A stretch of DNA of 64,000 nucleotides, taken from Ovis canadensis (taxonomy: Eukaryota > Chordata > Mammalia > Artiodactyla > Bovidae). The position numbers were made by a program, and so were the translations under genes. Positions 22,401 to 33,514 of the stretch are shown here, one piece after another. Below the pieces are notes generated by a model that made no database searches, was not told where the DNA came from, and saw nothing but the letters and a program-made list of their open reading frames with translations. Where the stretch lies: the NCBI RefSeq assembly GCF_042477335.2, contig NC_091264.1, positions 35,570,386 through 35,634,385 of the forward strand, given 5' to 3'. Within the stretch, counting starts at the first letter, position 1. Each line of letters opens with the position of its first letter.

Positions 22401-22701
22401 TCTTCTGTGTATGCTGCTACTGCTGCTGCTGCTAAGTCGCTTCAGTCATGTGTGACTCTGTGCGACCCCATAGATGGCAGCCCACCAGGCTCCCTTGTCC
22501 CTGGGATTCTCCAGGCAAGAACACTGGAGTGGGGTGCCATTTCCTTCGCATGAAAGTGAAAAGTGAAAGGGAAGTTGCTCAGTCATGTCCAACTCTTAGC
22601 AACCCCATGGACTGCAGCCTACCAGGCTCCTCCGCCCATGGGATTTTCTAGGCAAGAGTACTGGAGTGGGGTGCCATTGCCTTCTCCGATTCTGTGTGTA
22701 T
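22401..22701 (-). repeat. Bov-A2 SINE
   Basis: A full reverse Bov-A2, with the triplet tail appearing as 'gctgctgctgctgctaagtc' at the left. TTCTGTGTAT before and TTCTGTGTGTAT after fit a TSD. Confidence 0.9.
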
Positions 22702-23087
22702 ATTAGATACAACTAGTCACACTGGGAAATGGGAAAGTAGCAGATGAGTGCAAAATGCCATATTAAGACAATATCTAAGTAACAGGAAATATTTTTTAAC
22801 ACATAAGTGATATCAAAAATAATAAAAGTAGTATAGAACTAAATTCCAACCGTTATCAACTACTGTTTCACCTATGTTCTTCCTCAGCTAGACCAAATAG
22901 AAAACACATTTATTTCAAAGAGTATGAATTGATGTGGTTATCTTGGTCTGTGGATCAGCTCTATCAGAATCATTGGAGATCTTTTCAATATTGATTTTAG
23001 TTTACTTGGTTTCGTTTTGCCTTATTCCATTAAAAAAAACATTTAGTTTTACATGTGCAAAGTATCAATTTAAATAGTTACAAACTG
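22702..23087. other. AT-rich sequence, nothing recognised
   Basis: No gene or repeat recognised. Confidence 0.45.
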
Positions 23088-23200
23088 GGCCTTTGCAGGT
23101 GGTCCATTTGTTAAGACTCCATGCTTTCACTATAATTGGAGAACTAAGAGCCCACATGCTGCTCAATGTAGCCAAAACAACAACAACAAACAAACAAAAC
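23088..23200 (+). repeat. CHR-type SINE (internal deletion)
   Basis: The head 'gggcctttgcaggtggtcc' joins directly to 'ttggagaactaagagcccac' and a CAA-rich tail. The central B-box part is lost. Confidence 0.65.
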
Positions 23201-23572
23201 AGACAACAGTTACAAAGCATTATGCAACGACAATAAACTGTCCTTCCCTTCGCAGCCTTCAGCTGTTCAGTTCAGCTCCCCAGTTGCAACCACCGCACTA
23301 GTTTCTTTTATTTCCTTCCAGAAACATACTGTCAGTGTTTCTAGCAAATAGATTGCTTAATTTCTTTAATATCCATGCTCAGCCTCCTACTAGAAATCCT
23401 TCCTGTGTTACAGAGGCTAGAAAGCTAAAAATACAAGCTTCCAGACTCTGTTATAATCAGAGTTCTTGAAGCTAGTTGAAGCCAAAATCATTCCAGAGGA
23501 CAGTAGTGGGTGCTGGAGATGCTGTTTGAAGTAGGGGATAGGGGTGGTTTATCTCTTTCCCTGGCCCTCTGT
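23201..23572. other. Nothing recognised
   Basis: Single-copy sequence. Confidence 0.45.
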
Positions 23573-23622
23573 ATTAGTTTCCTATTGCCACTATAACACA
23601 TCACTGCAAATTATGTGGCTTA

Positions 23623-23832
23623 GAATTACACAAACTTAGGGGTTTCCCTGGTGGTCCATTGGCTAAGACTCTGTGCTCCCAATGCAGGGGATCCAGATTC
23701 GGTCCCTGGTCAGGGAACTAGATCCCACATGCCGCCCTCACACTGCAACTAGAGAAGCCTATACACCACAACAAAGACCCAGCACAGTCTAAATAATTGA
23801 AGTAAAAATGTTTTTTAAAATTACACAAGCTT
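23623..23832 (+). repeat. CHR-2-type SINE inserted in the LTR
   Basis: 'ggggtttccctggtggtcc' to an A-rich end. TTACACAAACTT before and TTACACAAGCTTT after are a near-identical TSD. Confidence 0.85.
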
Positions 23833-24060
23833 TTACAGGGCTTCCCTGTTGACTCAGACGGTAAAGAATTGGCCTGTGATGTGGAGACCTGGGTTCAATC
23901 CCTGGATTGGGAAGATCTTCTGGAGAGAGGAACAGCTACCCACTCCAGTATTCTGGCCTGGAGAATTCCATGGACAGATGAGCTTGGCAGGCTACAGTCC
24001 ATGGGGTCAGAAAGAGTCGGACACAACTGAGTGCTTTTCATGCACTCTTAATTTTACAGT
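23831..24060 (+). repeat. Bov-tA SINE inserted in the LTR
   Basis: A full Bov-tA flanked by TTTTACAG at 23831-23838 and 24053-24060. Confidence 0.88.
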
Positions 24061-24387
24061 TCTGGTGTTCAGAAGTCTGAAACAGGCCTCAGTGAGCTAA
24101 AAACAAGATTCAGCAGAGCTGCATCTTTTTCTGGAGGCTCTTGAGGAGACCTCTTGGCTTTTCCAGCTCCTAGAGGCTACCAGCCTCGGGTCATGGCCCT
24201 GTCCCTATCTTTGAAGCCAGCAATGACTGCTCATGTCCTCTTGATATGACCATCTCTCCGGGTCTCCTGACTCACTCTTCCACTTTTCAGGATCCTTAAA
24301 CCCACCTGGATTGATGCGGCATGCTCTCCTTCTTTTAAGGTCAACTGATTTCCCAAACATAATGCTGCAACTCAATTGCCTTTTGCC

Positions 24388-25219
24388 AAGTAACATAACT
24401 TGGAGCACAACCTGGGATCAAGATTGCTGGGAGAAATATCAACAACCTCAGATATGCAGATGACACCACCCTTATGGCAGAAAGTGAAGAAGAACTGAAG
24501 AGCCTCTTGATGAAAGTGAAAAGAGGAGAGTGAAAAAGTAGGCTTAAAACTCAACATTCAGAAAACTAAGATTATGGCATCCAGTTGGTCCTATCACTTC
24601 ACGGCAAATAGATGGGGAATCAATGGAAACAGTGACAAACTTTACTTTCTTGGGCTCCAAAATCACATGGTGACTGCAGCCATGAAATTAAGAGATGCTT
24701 TCTCCTTGGAAGAAAAGTTATGACCAACTTAGGCAGCATATTAAAAAGCAGAGACATTACTTTGTCAACAAAGGTCTGTCTAGTCAAGGCTATGGTTTTT
24801 TCCAGTAGTCATGTATGGATGTGAGAGTTGGACTATAAACAAATCTGAGCACCAAAGAATTGATGCTTTTGAACTGTGGTGTTGGAGAAGACTCTTGAGA
24901 GTCCCTTGGACTGCAAGGAGATCCAACCAGTCCATCCTAAAGGAGATCAGTCCTGGGTGTTCATTGGAAGGACTGATGCTGAAGCTGAAGCTCCAATACT
25001 TTGGCCACCTGATGCGAAGAACTGACTGATTGGAAAAGACCCTGATGCTGGGAAAGATTGAATGTGGGAGAAGGGGATGACAGAAGATGATAGCATCACC
25101 GACTCGATGGACTTGAGTTTGAGAAAGCTCCAGGAGTTGGCGATGGGTAGGGAAGCCTAGCGTGCTGCAGTCCATGGGGTTGCAAAGAGTTGGACATGAC
25201 TGAATTGAAGTAACATAAC
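24388..25219 (+). mobile_element. BovB inserted in the LTR, 12-bp target-site duplication
   Basis: The BovB body 24400-25207 lies between AAGTAACATAAC copies at 24388-24399 and 25208-25219. Translation shows an intact YADD at 24453-24464, but frameshifts and a deletion near 24666 follow. The [16 protein letters not shown] segment is recognisable at about 24860-24910. It is a dead copy, 5'-truncated just before the catalytic motif. Confidence 0.93.
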
Positions 25220-25254
25220 ATGTTCACAGTTTCCAGGGGTTAGGACCTAGGCAT

Positions 25255-25635
25255 TTTTTTCAAATTATTTTTTAGTGAAAAAACATGTTTATTTGGCAGT
25301 ACTGGGTCTTGGTTAAGTTGCGGTCTGTGGATCTAGTTCCTTGTACTGTGCATGCTTAGTCACTCAATTGTGTCTGACTCTTAGTGACACCATGGACTCT
25401 AGCCCCACCACGTTCCTCTGTCTGTGGGTATTCTCCAGGCCAGAATACCGGAGTGGGTTGCCATGCCCTCTTCAGGGGATCTCCCCAACCCAGGGTTGGA
25501 ACCCAGTCTCCTGTATTGTAGAGATTCTTTACCATCTGAGCCACCAGGGAAACCCCTAGCTCCCTGACCAGGGATCAAATCCAGGCCCCTGCCATTGAGT
25601 GTGCAGAATCTTAGCCATTGTACCAAGGAAGACTT
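25255..25635 (-). repeat. CHR-type SINE split by Bov-tA
   Basis: The left part (25255-25343, 'agtactgggtcttgg', 'ggatctagttccttg') and right part (25556-25630, 'tccctgaccagggatcaaat', 'cttagccattgtacc') join into one reverse CHR SINE. Confidence 0.75.
25333..25566 (-). repeat. Bov-tA SINE nested in CHR SINE
   Basis: The body is about 25344-25555. CTAGTTCCTTG on the left and CTAGCTCCCTG on the right form a slightly diverged TSD. Confidence 0.88.
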
Positions 25636-25929
25636 GGGAACTAAGACATCTTTGAAAGGTATTATTCTTCCTTCCACACCTTCCAACCTTCTATCCTCAG
25701 CTGGAAAACAGCTGACTGGGGAAGTGGTATGCAGAGATCAGCACCCTCCCCATCCCCCACACACCCATAGGGGAGAAAGATAACTAGATCTAAGGGCAAA
25801 TGGATACCTGGATACTGAGAAAAGTGATGAAGATCTCTAGAATAAAGAGTTCTTAGAGAGCCATGAAAAATAATAAACAAAAATAAGAAATGAATCAAAG
25901 ATATGGGCTGGAGGTGGGCAATTTTAAAC
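25636..25929. other. Nothing recognised
   Basis: Single-copy sequence. Confidence 0.45.
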
Positions 25930-26300
25930 AAAGACATAAAAGTAGTCAATCTACAAAGATTCTCAGCCTCCTTAATGTAAATTCAAACAACGAGCTTTAA
26001 CATTTCACCTACCATATGGACCAAACTCAAAAGATCGTTAAATACTCAGCTTTGGTGACCATATAAATTGTTGAAGAAATGTCAATGGCACAATATTTTT
26101 GGATGAGTTTTGATCTAGCAACTGCACTTCTATGAAAAATTTCACACTAATGTGCAAAAATTTACATGCAAAGAAGTTCACTGAGGCAGATTTATGGCAT
26201 CCCAAAATACAAAATTCTGGAAGCACTTCAAATGATCATTAATGTAAGATTGGTCATGATTCAATAAAACAATAAAATGTACCATTTGAAGTGATGACTT
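25930..26300 (+). repeat. Possible old L1 fragment
   Basis: The order 'ctaccatatggaccaa', 'tctagcaactgcacttct', 'cattaatgtaagattgg' loosely follows the L1 segment before the 3' UTR. It is highly diverged. Confidence 0.4.
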
Positions 26301-26363
26301 GGTTTGGAAATAAATACAGTGAAATTAGGTGGAAAACTTACAGTTGCAAGCAATGTATGAAGT

Positions 26364-26440
26364 GTATTATACCACACTACACTATAGTATAGTGCAGTAT
26401 AGTGCACTACTCTATGTATTATACTATACTACACTGTAGT
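26364..26440. repeat. Quasi-palindromic ACTATAGT repeat
   Basis: Short inverted words (CACTATA/TATAGTG, GTATAGTG/CACTAC, GTATTATA/TATAATAC) recur on both sides of a centre near 26402, so the stretch could fold into a hairpin. Confidence 0.6.
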
Positions 26441-26567
26441 AAATTATAAGCAATTACATGTAAGAATTATAAGCAATTTGCATGTTAGACCATGAATACA
26501 AATCTGGTTAATATAAACTGTTAAGAGTGGTTGTTCTGAAACATGGGATTTTGGGGGACTTTTACCT

Positions 26568-26637
26568 TTTCAGTTCAGTTGCTCAGTTGTGTCCGACTCT
26601 TTGCGACCCCATGAATAGCAGCACGCCAGGCCTCACC
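26568..26637 (-). repeat. BovB 3' tip, 70 bp
   Basis: Only the terminal 'cagttcagttgctcagttgt' to 'gcacgccaggcctc' part of a reverse BovB is present. It is an extreme 5' truncation. Confidence 0.82.
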
Positions 26638-26649
26638 CTTTACTTTACA

Positions 26650-26965
26650 TATTTCTTTTTTTTTTCAAGGCTTTAAAATAACATTTATTTCTTAAAAGTT
26701 AACATGTGCATAATAGGAAACCAAAAAGCACAAGAAGCAAAAAATGAAGCCATTCATAATCACAAGCAGTTTACCATTTGACATGTCCTTCTAGGTCTCA
26801 TTTGTGTATTTTCACAACTAAGTATTCATTTTTATGTAATTAAGACCGTACAGTTATGTATCATGCTGTTTCACACATCATGAATATTTACCATTTCAAA
26901 GTCCTAAAGCTATGAGTATTTTGATAACCAAGAATACAGTACATATTTCTTTTCATTTCTGAATT
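26650..26965 (-). repeat. Old L1 (L1M-type) 3' UTR
   Basis: The reverse reading has a T run at 26656, then 'ataacatttatttcttaaaa', 'tttgtgtattttcac', and 'catcatgaatatttacc'. This is the usual order of an old L1 3' UTR. Confidence 0.55.
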
Positions 26966-27499
26966 TTGTACAACAAGCATTCTTTACATAACAGAAGAGA
27001 AGCATAAAAATGTGGAAGCAATTAATATATGGATTTAAGAACAGGCCAAGTTTTTATTTACACTGGATAAATTTGACTTTACTTTGCCACGTTAAATTTA
27101 TCACATTAAGAAATCGTGAATCATGATTGAAGCATTCTCCTCTAAAACTGAACAGATGAATGAAGGAATGAGTAATTAAGAGAGATTTTCTCTTCAGGCT
27201 TTTTTTGCCCGATATTTCTGTCTCTGTCTGTCTCTCTAAATAAATTTGTTTAGAGAGTTCCTCTTTCTCAGGGTCCTTTTCCTACAAATGAAAATGTCCT
27301 CTTGGGCTTTCAATTCCTATCTCTACAAGGTGTCTGTCATGAATTTCCTTTCCGTTTCATTTTAGTTTAAGTAATATTCAAATAGAGCCTCTAACACTTT
27401 TCATTTGGGAAGAGAGATCCTTAGGTGAACTTAACCAGAAATGGGAATTCCTCTAAAGCTCTTTCTCATGGCATAAAATATCATTTTCCTGGGTCCTTG
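26966..27499. other. Nothing recognised
   Basis: AT-rich single-copy sequence with a short TCTG run near 27220. Confidence 0.45.
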
Positions 27500-27567
27500 A
27501 GAGCTGATGGTCTTTTTTTTTTTTTTTTTGCTTTTTTTTTTTTGTTTTTTAGAGCTGATGGTCTTTT
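27500..27567 (-). repeat. Tail-only retrotransposition scar with 17-bp direct repeats
   Basis: AGAGCTGATGGTCTTTT is present at 27500-27516 and again at 27551-27567. Between them lie only 34 bases of T with isolated G and C. Read on the minus strand this is an A-rich tail with a perfect TSD and no element body. Confidence 0.85.
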
Positions 27568-28428
27568 AACAAAACTCTACTGTGTGGTGATCGCAACATC
27601 TTTCTGTTTTGTAAAATGTCTACTGAATTGTTTAATCAGATTCAGAAACACTAAGCACATCTCCCACTTCTGGGCTCTCGTTTCCTCCAGATCTGAAAGG
27701 ACACTGCACTGGGGAGGTGACTAATTTCTTAATCAGCAGGGCATGACTAACGTTTGAGCACAATCTTGTAGCGACGTCATAGCTCGGATTTCTTCATTCT
27801 TTGTATGCTTTTTTGAGGTTAGAGGTAAGCTTTGAAGAGGAAAGTGATGGTCCCCTGCTGAAAAGTGAATACCGCATGCATGTAAACACAAATATACTTC
27901 TGTGAAAAGGTGAGTCTAATGAGACTTCACCTTCAGGAGTGGCTGCTCTGATGCATGCCACAGGGTAGTTAAGATTTTTCTAGCATGTATCTCACACAGC
28001 CAGCGTTTATTTCACTCCTTCCTCCCTCCCCATAACTCTTAGGAAAAAAGAACTATGACTTTGTAATAAGTAGAATGCATTATATTCTGAATATATTTCT
28101 TCAGTTTTTTTTAAAGTATCATTTCTACCAAAATTCTAGTATGTAAAAATTAACTGAAATTTATGACTATTGTTTAAAAGGAACTGTCTTTACTGCAAAA
28201 GATAAAGGATCACTTAGTCACGAATGTGCCTAAGTAATGACATCTTGACTAATCATGTCCAGGGAAAGTTTGCCACAGAGTGGCAGATAAATCACTGATA
28301 AGATAGCATTTGTAAGAAGAATATGACTGAATCAGTGAAGTCGTACTGCCTTGATTTGAAACATTCAGGAGGTAGAGACATAATTTTCCAGTATCTTTCT
28401 GTTGTTGAATTTAGGCCTCTTTGCATTA
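27568..28428. other. Single-copy sequence, nothing recognised
   Basis: No repeat or gene identified. Confidence 0.45.
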
Positions 28429-28583
28429 ATGGCAGGCAAGGGTACTTTGTTGGCCATCCAGTGGTTAAGACCCCACACTTCCAATGCTGGGGAACGGGTT
28501 CAAGCCCTGGTTGGGGAGAACAAAGATCCCACATGCCCACATGCCACACAGCAAAGCCTTTTTTTTTTTTAAATGGCTGGCAA
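28429..28583 (+). repeat. CHR-2 SINE with target-site duplication
   Basis: The body runs from 'gggtactttgttggccatcc' to a mixed T/A tail. AATGGCAGGCAAG before and AATGGCTGGCAAG after differ at one base. Confidence 0.82.
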
Positions 28584-28804
28584 GAATGCAAAGATAGGAA
28601 GAAAAAAGACCCAGTCTCAAGACCAGTACCCTCAAACAGGAAATGCAAATTGAAGGATAGTAGCTGTATACAAAAGAAAATACGCCAAGTGTTCTAGGAG
28701 AGGCATAAGCAGACTGTTTCTGAGGAAGGAGAGAATACTTTGAGAAAGCAGAGGTGGTGTTGGAGGTGGCACGTGAGAAATAGGGTAGATGATTTATACG
28801 TGCA
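28584..28804. other. Nothing recognised
   Basis: Single-copy sequence. Confidence 0.4.
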
Positions 28805-28945
28805 CTTGGGCACCGCAGCTTCTTCCCCTAGACCGCAAGCTCCATGAGGGTTGGGTCCACATCTCCGTTATCACTTCTCTACATCCATCTTTCAAGCACC
28901 TTGTGCACCTCCCGGCACTGAGTAGGTCCTCAAAGAATGTGTAAA
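28805..28945 (+). repeat. L2 LINE 3' end
   Basis: 'agaccgcaagctccatgagg', 'gtccacatctccgttatc' and 'gcactgagtaggtcctcaaa' follow the L2 3' terminus. Confidence 0.68.
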
Positions 28946-28954
28946 AGTAGGAAG

Positions 28955-29080
28955 AGAAATTAGCATTAAGTGCCTACTCTGTCCCAGGCCCTTTCTTGGT
29001 TGATCTGTATAACAGACTCCTGAAGGAGGAACCTTTTCTATCTGTTTCTGGGGCAAGAACAGAGAGGCAGACGTGCAGAA
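28955..29080 (-). repeat. Possible MIR fragment
   Basis: 'aagtgcctactctgtcccagg' and 'aagaacagagaggcagac' look like a reverse MIR core. Weak. Confidence 0.4.
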
Positions 29081-29151
29081 TGGACTTTGTGGACACAGCA
29101 AGGGAAGGAGAGGGTACGACGAGTTGAGAGGGAAGCGTTGACATACATACA

Positions 29152-29363
29152 CTGCTGCTGCTGCTGCTAAGTCGCTTCAGTTGTGTCCGACTCTGTGCGA
29201 CCCCATAGACGGCAGCCCACCAGGCTCCCCCGTCCCTGGGATTCTCCAGGCAAGAATACTGGAGTGGGGTGCCATGTCCTTCTCCAATGCATGAAAGTGA
29301 AAAGTGATAGGGAAGTCGCTCAGTCGGTTCCAACTCTTAGCGACCCCATGGACTGCAGCTCAC
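29152..29363 (-). repeat. Bov-A2 SINE, 5'-truncated, in L1
   Basis: The triplet tail (gctgctgctgctgct) is at the left and the second monomer is incomplete at the right. It lies inside the L1 3' end. Confidence 0.9.
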
Positions 29364-29494
29364 TGCCATGCATAAATTAGGTAGCTAGTGGGAAGCTGCT
29401 ACACAGCACAGGGCTCAGCTCTGAGTTCCCTGACAACTTAGGGCAGTGGGATCGGGGGTGGGTGGGAGAGAGGCTCAAAAGCGAGGCAACGTAG

Positions 29495-29703
29495 GTATGA
29501 AAGTGAACTGAAAGTGGAATTGGTTCAGTCATGTCCGACTCTTTGTGACCCCCATGGACTATACAGTCCATGTAATTCTCCAGCTCAGAATACTGGAGTG
29601 GGTGGCCTTCCCCTTCTCCAGGGGATCTTCCCGACTCAGGGATCGAACCCAGGTCACCTGCATCGCAGGAGGATTCTTTACCAACTGATCTATGAGGGAA
29701 GCC
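29495..29703 (-). repeat. Bov-tA SINE in L1
   Basis: Reverse Bov-tA from 'gaactgaaagtggaattgg' to the head 'ctatgagggaagcc'. It lies inside the same L1 3' end. Confidence 0.88.
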
Positions 29704-29964
29704 CTAATATATGTATGCATATAGCTGATTCATGTTTTTGTACAGCAAAAACTAACGCAACATTGTAAAGCAATTATACTACAATTTAAAAGAAAAAAGT
29801 ATGGAAGGAGGATTCCTTTAAGATCTTCGTCCTATTCCTTTCTCTCTCTCTTCTTCCTCCTATTTATTTATTTATCTATTCTCCGTCTCTTTAAACAAAC
29901 AAACAAAGAAATCATGACTTGGGGTCAAATTGAGATCAACTGGAACATTAGCTGTGAAATTAGC

Positions 29965-30135
29965 TCTGTGTGCAAGCACTGGCACTGCTATTAATAGTTA
30001 CGTGATCTTATGCAACAGAATTACTGGCCTCAGTTTCCAGCTCGTTAAAATGGGGATGATTATACAATGATTCATAGCATTATAATAAGAACTGTATCAG
30101 ATGAGGGGTATAAGGTGTATGGGTCAGTGCCCGAG
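29965..30135 (+). repeat. MIR SINE (diverged)
   Basis: 'ctggcctcagtttccagctc', 'gttaaaatggggatgatta' and 'gaactgtatcagatg' follow the MIR core. Confidence 0.62.
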
Positions 30136-30144
30136 ACTTAAAAA

Positions 30145-30640
30145 TGGTTAGACATTCTTTGTCAACAAAGGTCCGTCTAGTCAAGGCTGTGGTTTTTCCA
30201 GTGGTCATGTATGGAGGTGAGAGTTGGACTATAAACAAATCTGAGCACCGAAGAATTGATGCTTTTGAACTGTGGTGTTGGAGAAGACTCTTGAGAGTCC
30301 CTTGGACTGCAAGGAGATCCAACCAGTCCATCCTAAAGGAGATCAGTCCTGGGTGTTCATTGGAAGGACTGATGTTGAAGCTGAAACTTCAATACTTTGG
30401 CCACCTGATATGAAGAGCTGACTGATTGGAAAAGACCCTGTTGCTGGGAAAGATTGAGGGCAGGAGGAGAATGGGACGACACAGGATGAGATGGTTGGAT
30501 GGCATCACCGACTAAATGGATATGGGTTTGGGTGGACTGGGGGAATTGGTGATGGACAGGGAGGCCTGGCGTGCTGCGGTTCATGGGGTCACAAAGAGTC
30601 GGACACGACTGAGCTACTGAACTGAACTGAGACGCTCTCA
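30145..30640 (+). mobile_element. BovB 3' portion
   Basis: The C-terminal part of ORF2 ([36 protein letters not shown]) plus the 3' end are present, finishing at the TGAACTGAACTGA tip near 30628. It is 5'-truncated after the catalytic core, so it cannot encode an enzyme. Confidence 0.9.
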
Positions 30641-32030
30641 GTTGTTATTAATGTTGCCTTCGTTACTAATATTGCAAAACAAGAAATTATTTCACTGATT
30701 TATTTTAAGGAATACATTGAGATTACATGCTATTAATGCATAAAAACTTTGTTACCTTAAAACCACAACAGTAAGTCTCAGTAAGGTCTAAGATTGCTCT
30801 GTGAAAAGATATTTGGTGACCAGAGAGGGTTAGGAGATCAGGGAGGCTTCCTATGTAAAGTTGACTAGACCGGACAGACTGGATTGACAATCAGAGGAAA
30901 AGGAATTAGAAGAGATATGTTGTAAGACAGAAAGAGGGGGGAAGGAACAATGAAAAAAAGGAGGGGTATTTAGTCTAGGAAATTAAGGGTGAAGAAAAAG
31001 TAGCTCAAATATAAAATTATGAGAGTGCCCAGCAGTGATATGACTGTTGAGAGAAAAGAGGGGGACAGGGTCCTGTTAACGCATCAGTTCTAGAGTGAAG
31101 GAGGTGGGCAGGATGTGCAGGAGATCATTTAGAATGACTCAGGTTCCCTGGTTATAAACTGGAGGGATTGATGTGATGTGAGGAAAGGCAAACGCTGGGC
31201 GAGGTGATGTGGGCTGACCGCAGGAGATAGAGATTGGCTTAGGAGCCACGTATAGAATCTGCCAGAGTTGAGGGAGTGGCTCAGAAACCGGCAGAGCAGC
31301 ATGTGAATTCTCAGGAACAGGCAGAGAGGAATGTCTTGGTTCATGAGCTTCTTTTGCTTTGGCAGGCATTTAACCCCAGACATCAGAATAATGTCAGAGC
31401 AAGCAGTTTAAATGCTCCAGTCTCAGATGGGACATAACCTTGTTGTCATCTATGCCATTAAGGAGGTTAAGTAGAGATTTGAAATAAGGTTTCTACTTCT
31501 TGTTTTAGAAACCATTCATGGCTAGATGAGCAGAAGCATAGAAATATAACACTTTGATAATTTGATGAGTGCCTTTTAGGCAGACACAGAAATGGTATTA
31601 TTGACCAGGGGATGATGATTATAGATGGAATCCTCTGCTGAGAATTCTCTTAGGTTATTTAAAAAAGAAAAAAATCCCTTCTTTGTCATTTATAAAAGCT
31701 CACAAGCGAAGAAAGCACAGATCACTCATATTTTTGTTTTCAAAAAATCTACTCTTTTTTGAAACTTGTGATACAGTAACGTGATATGTATAGATATTTT
31801 CTGAGTTGGGGGTCAACAGGTCACTTGTATTTATTGCTTAGAATTTGCAAAGAGATCTAAGTAAGAATACTAATTCATTACTAAATTCATGACTAAAACG
31901 AGAAGGTACCCAGTCTATTGGTTTTTGCCGTGATAATTCTAAACGTAGATTCTCTGAAAAGAGGTAAAGTTCACAGCAGTTAAGCATATCTTATAGATGT
32001 CTGAGCTGGAAATCACATTCCTTTGTTTGT
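30641..32030. other. Single-copy sequence, nothing recognised
   Basis: Purine-rich 30890-31100. No domain is recognised in the short frames. Confidence 0.45.
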
Positions 32031-32031
32031 T

Positions 32032-32460
32032 TGTTTTTTAATTTTTATTGGAGTATAGTTGTTTTACAATGTTCCATTTTTTAAAGTTTTTATTGGGGTA
32101 TAGTTGATTTACAATGTTGCATTAGTTTCAGGTGTACAGCATAGTGAATCTGTTATACATATTCATACATCCCCATTCTTTTTTATATTCTTTCCCCAGA
32201 TAGGCCATTACAGAGTACTGAGTAGCGTTCCCTTTGCTATACAGTGGGTCCTTATTAGTTATTTATTTTATATATAGTAGTGTATATATGTCAATTTCAG
32301 TCTTCCAATTTATCCCTCCCTACCTCTCCTTACCCCCGGGTAACCATAAGTTTATTTTCTACATTTGTAAGTTATAGATAAGTTCATTTGTATGCTTTTT
32401 GTAGATTCCACATATAAGTGATATCAGATGATATTTGTCTTTCTCTGTCTGACAGAAATC
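32032..32460 (-). repeat. Ruminant L1 3' end with doubled terminus
   Basis: A reverse L1 3' UTR. The terminal segment 'tttttattggagtatagttg' to 'tttacaatgtt' at 32041-32073 is repeated at 32090-32120. This indicates either two successive L1 insertions or a local duplication of the tail. Confidence 0.8.
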
Positions 32461-32790
32461 ATAATCCTTAAAGGCAGAGTTGATGTTTGCTACACTGCAC
32501 CTTTCACGATGCCCAGCATCCACAGTGCCTTGTATATTTTGTTAGTTTAATTCATTTAGTTTTTTTAGTATAAGTGAAAAACATATTTATTAACTGATCA
32601 AGGGTAGTAGGGCGTAATCAATGCTTATAGAACCAAATATTTTATACTTGATTTTTTAAAATGTGAAAATTTTTTTCTGTGGCTGAAAGAGCAAAGCAAT
32701 TACCTACTTCATCATTAACTACCTGTAACTTCTAGGATAAGACCTCAGGATCATCTCCATAACACATGAACTCTCTGTGTTTGACTATGG
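32461..32790. other. Nothing recognised
   Basis: AT-rich. Confidence 0.45.
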
Positions 32791-33090
32791 TTCCCCCAGC
32801 CTGCTGCTGCTGCTGCTGCTAAGTCGCGTCAGTCATGTCTGACTCTGTGTGACGCCATAGAGGGCAGCCCGCCAGGCTCCTCTGTCCCGGGGATTCTCCA
32901 GGCAAGAATACTGGAGTGGGTTGCCATTTCCTTCTCTAGTGCCTGAACGTGAAAAGTGAAAGTGAAGTCACTCAGTTGTGTCCGACTCTTCACAACCCCA
33001 TTGACTGTAGCCCACCAGGCTCCTCCGTCCATGGGATTCTCCAGGCAAGAGTACTGGAGTGGGGTGCCATTGCCTTCTCCCAGCCTGGCT
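32791..33090 (-). repeat. Bov-A2 SINE
   Basis: Full reverse element, triplet tail at 32802-32820. CCCAGCCTG flanks both ends. Confidence 0.92.
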
Positions 33091-33514
33091 CCCCTAAAAG
33101 CTATCCCAGACTTTCAATAATATACCTACTTCTTGTCCTAGCTGTCCAAATACACTTTCTTGTCCTTATTGGGCAACTCCAGTGTATCCCCCAAAGCTCC
33201 CCAGCATTTGCACTTTTAAGAGCAGAAACTATATTTTCTACCTCTATATGTAAGACAGAGCAGGTGCTGATCTATAACGGGTGATCCCTAAAAATGTCTG
33301 TTGAGTTGAATGAATCTGTACTCTTAGCCAGAAATTCTTCATGGGATATTGTGTGTATAATTGAATTGCCTGATATTTGAAAAATGGAAATGTATAATAT
33401 TTGTTATTTGGGATTGTTTAAAATATCTGATCCTTCAAAAGAGACTAGCTTTAACATTTTGAAAAAGTAATGCTTCTTGAAAGAGACTATTATTGGGGAT
33501 CTATGACAAGGCTC
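33091..33514. other. Nothing recognised
   Basis: Single-copy sequence directly before the tRNA-like locus. Confidence 0.45.

Larger units (their letters stand above)
23573..25252 (-). repeat. MaLR/MLT-like LTR broken by three insertions
   Basis: A reverse-orientation relative of the 10803-11161 repeat begins 'attagtttcctattgccac' at 23576. It continues at about 23820-23838 and 24053-24399 ('cagttctggtgttcagaagt', 'tcttccacttttcaggatcc') and ends at 25220-25252 ('tgttcacagtttccaggggt'). The gaps are a CHR-2, a Bov-tA and a BovB, each with its own TSD. Joined in order the pieces make one LTR-sized element. The family name is uncertain. Confidence 0.6.
29125..29800 (+). repeat. L1 3' end split by two SINEs
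   Basis: Pieces 29125-29151 ('gagggaagcgttgacata'), 29364-29494 ('ggtagctagtgggaagctg', 'ggctcagctctgag') and 29704-29800 ('gtatgcatatagctgattc', 'aacattgtaaagcaatt') join into one ruminant L1 3' UTR with an A-rich end. Confidence 0.78.

Noticed and set aside
28292..28697. Overlapping frames of 118 and 124 codons on opposite strands
   Set aside because: Both run through a CHR-2 SINE and its flanks, and the translations carry SINE-typical peptides.
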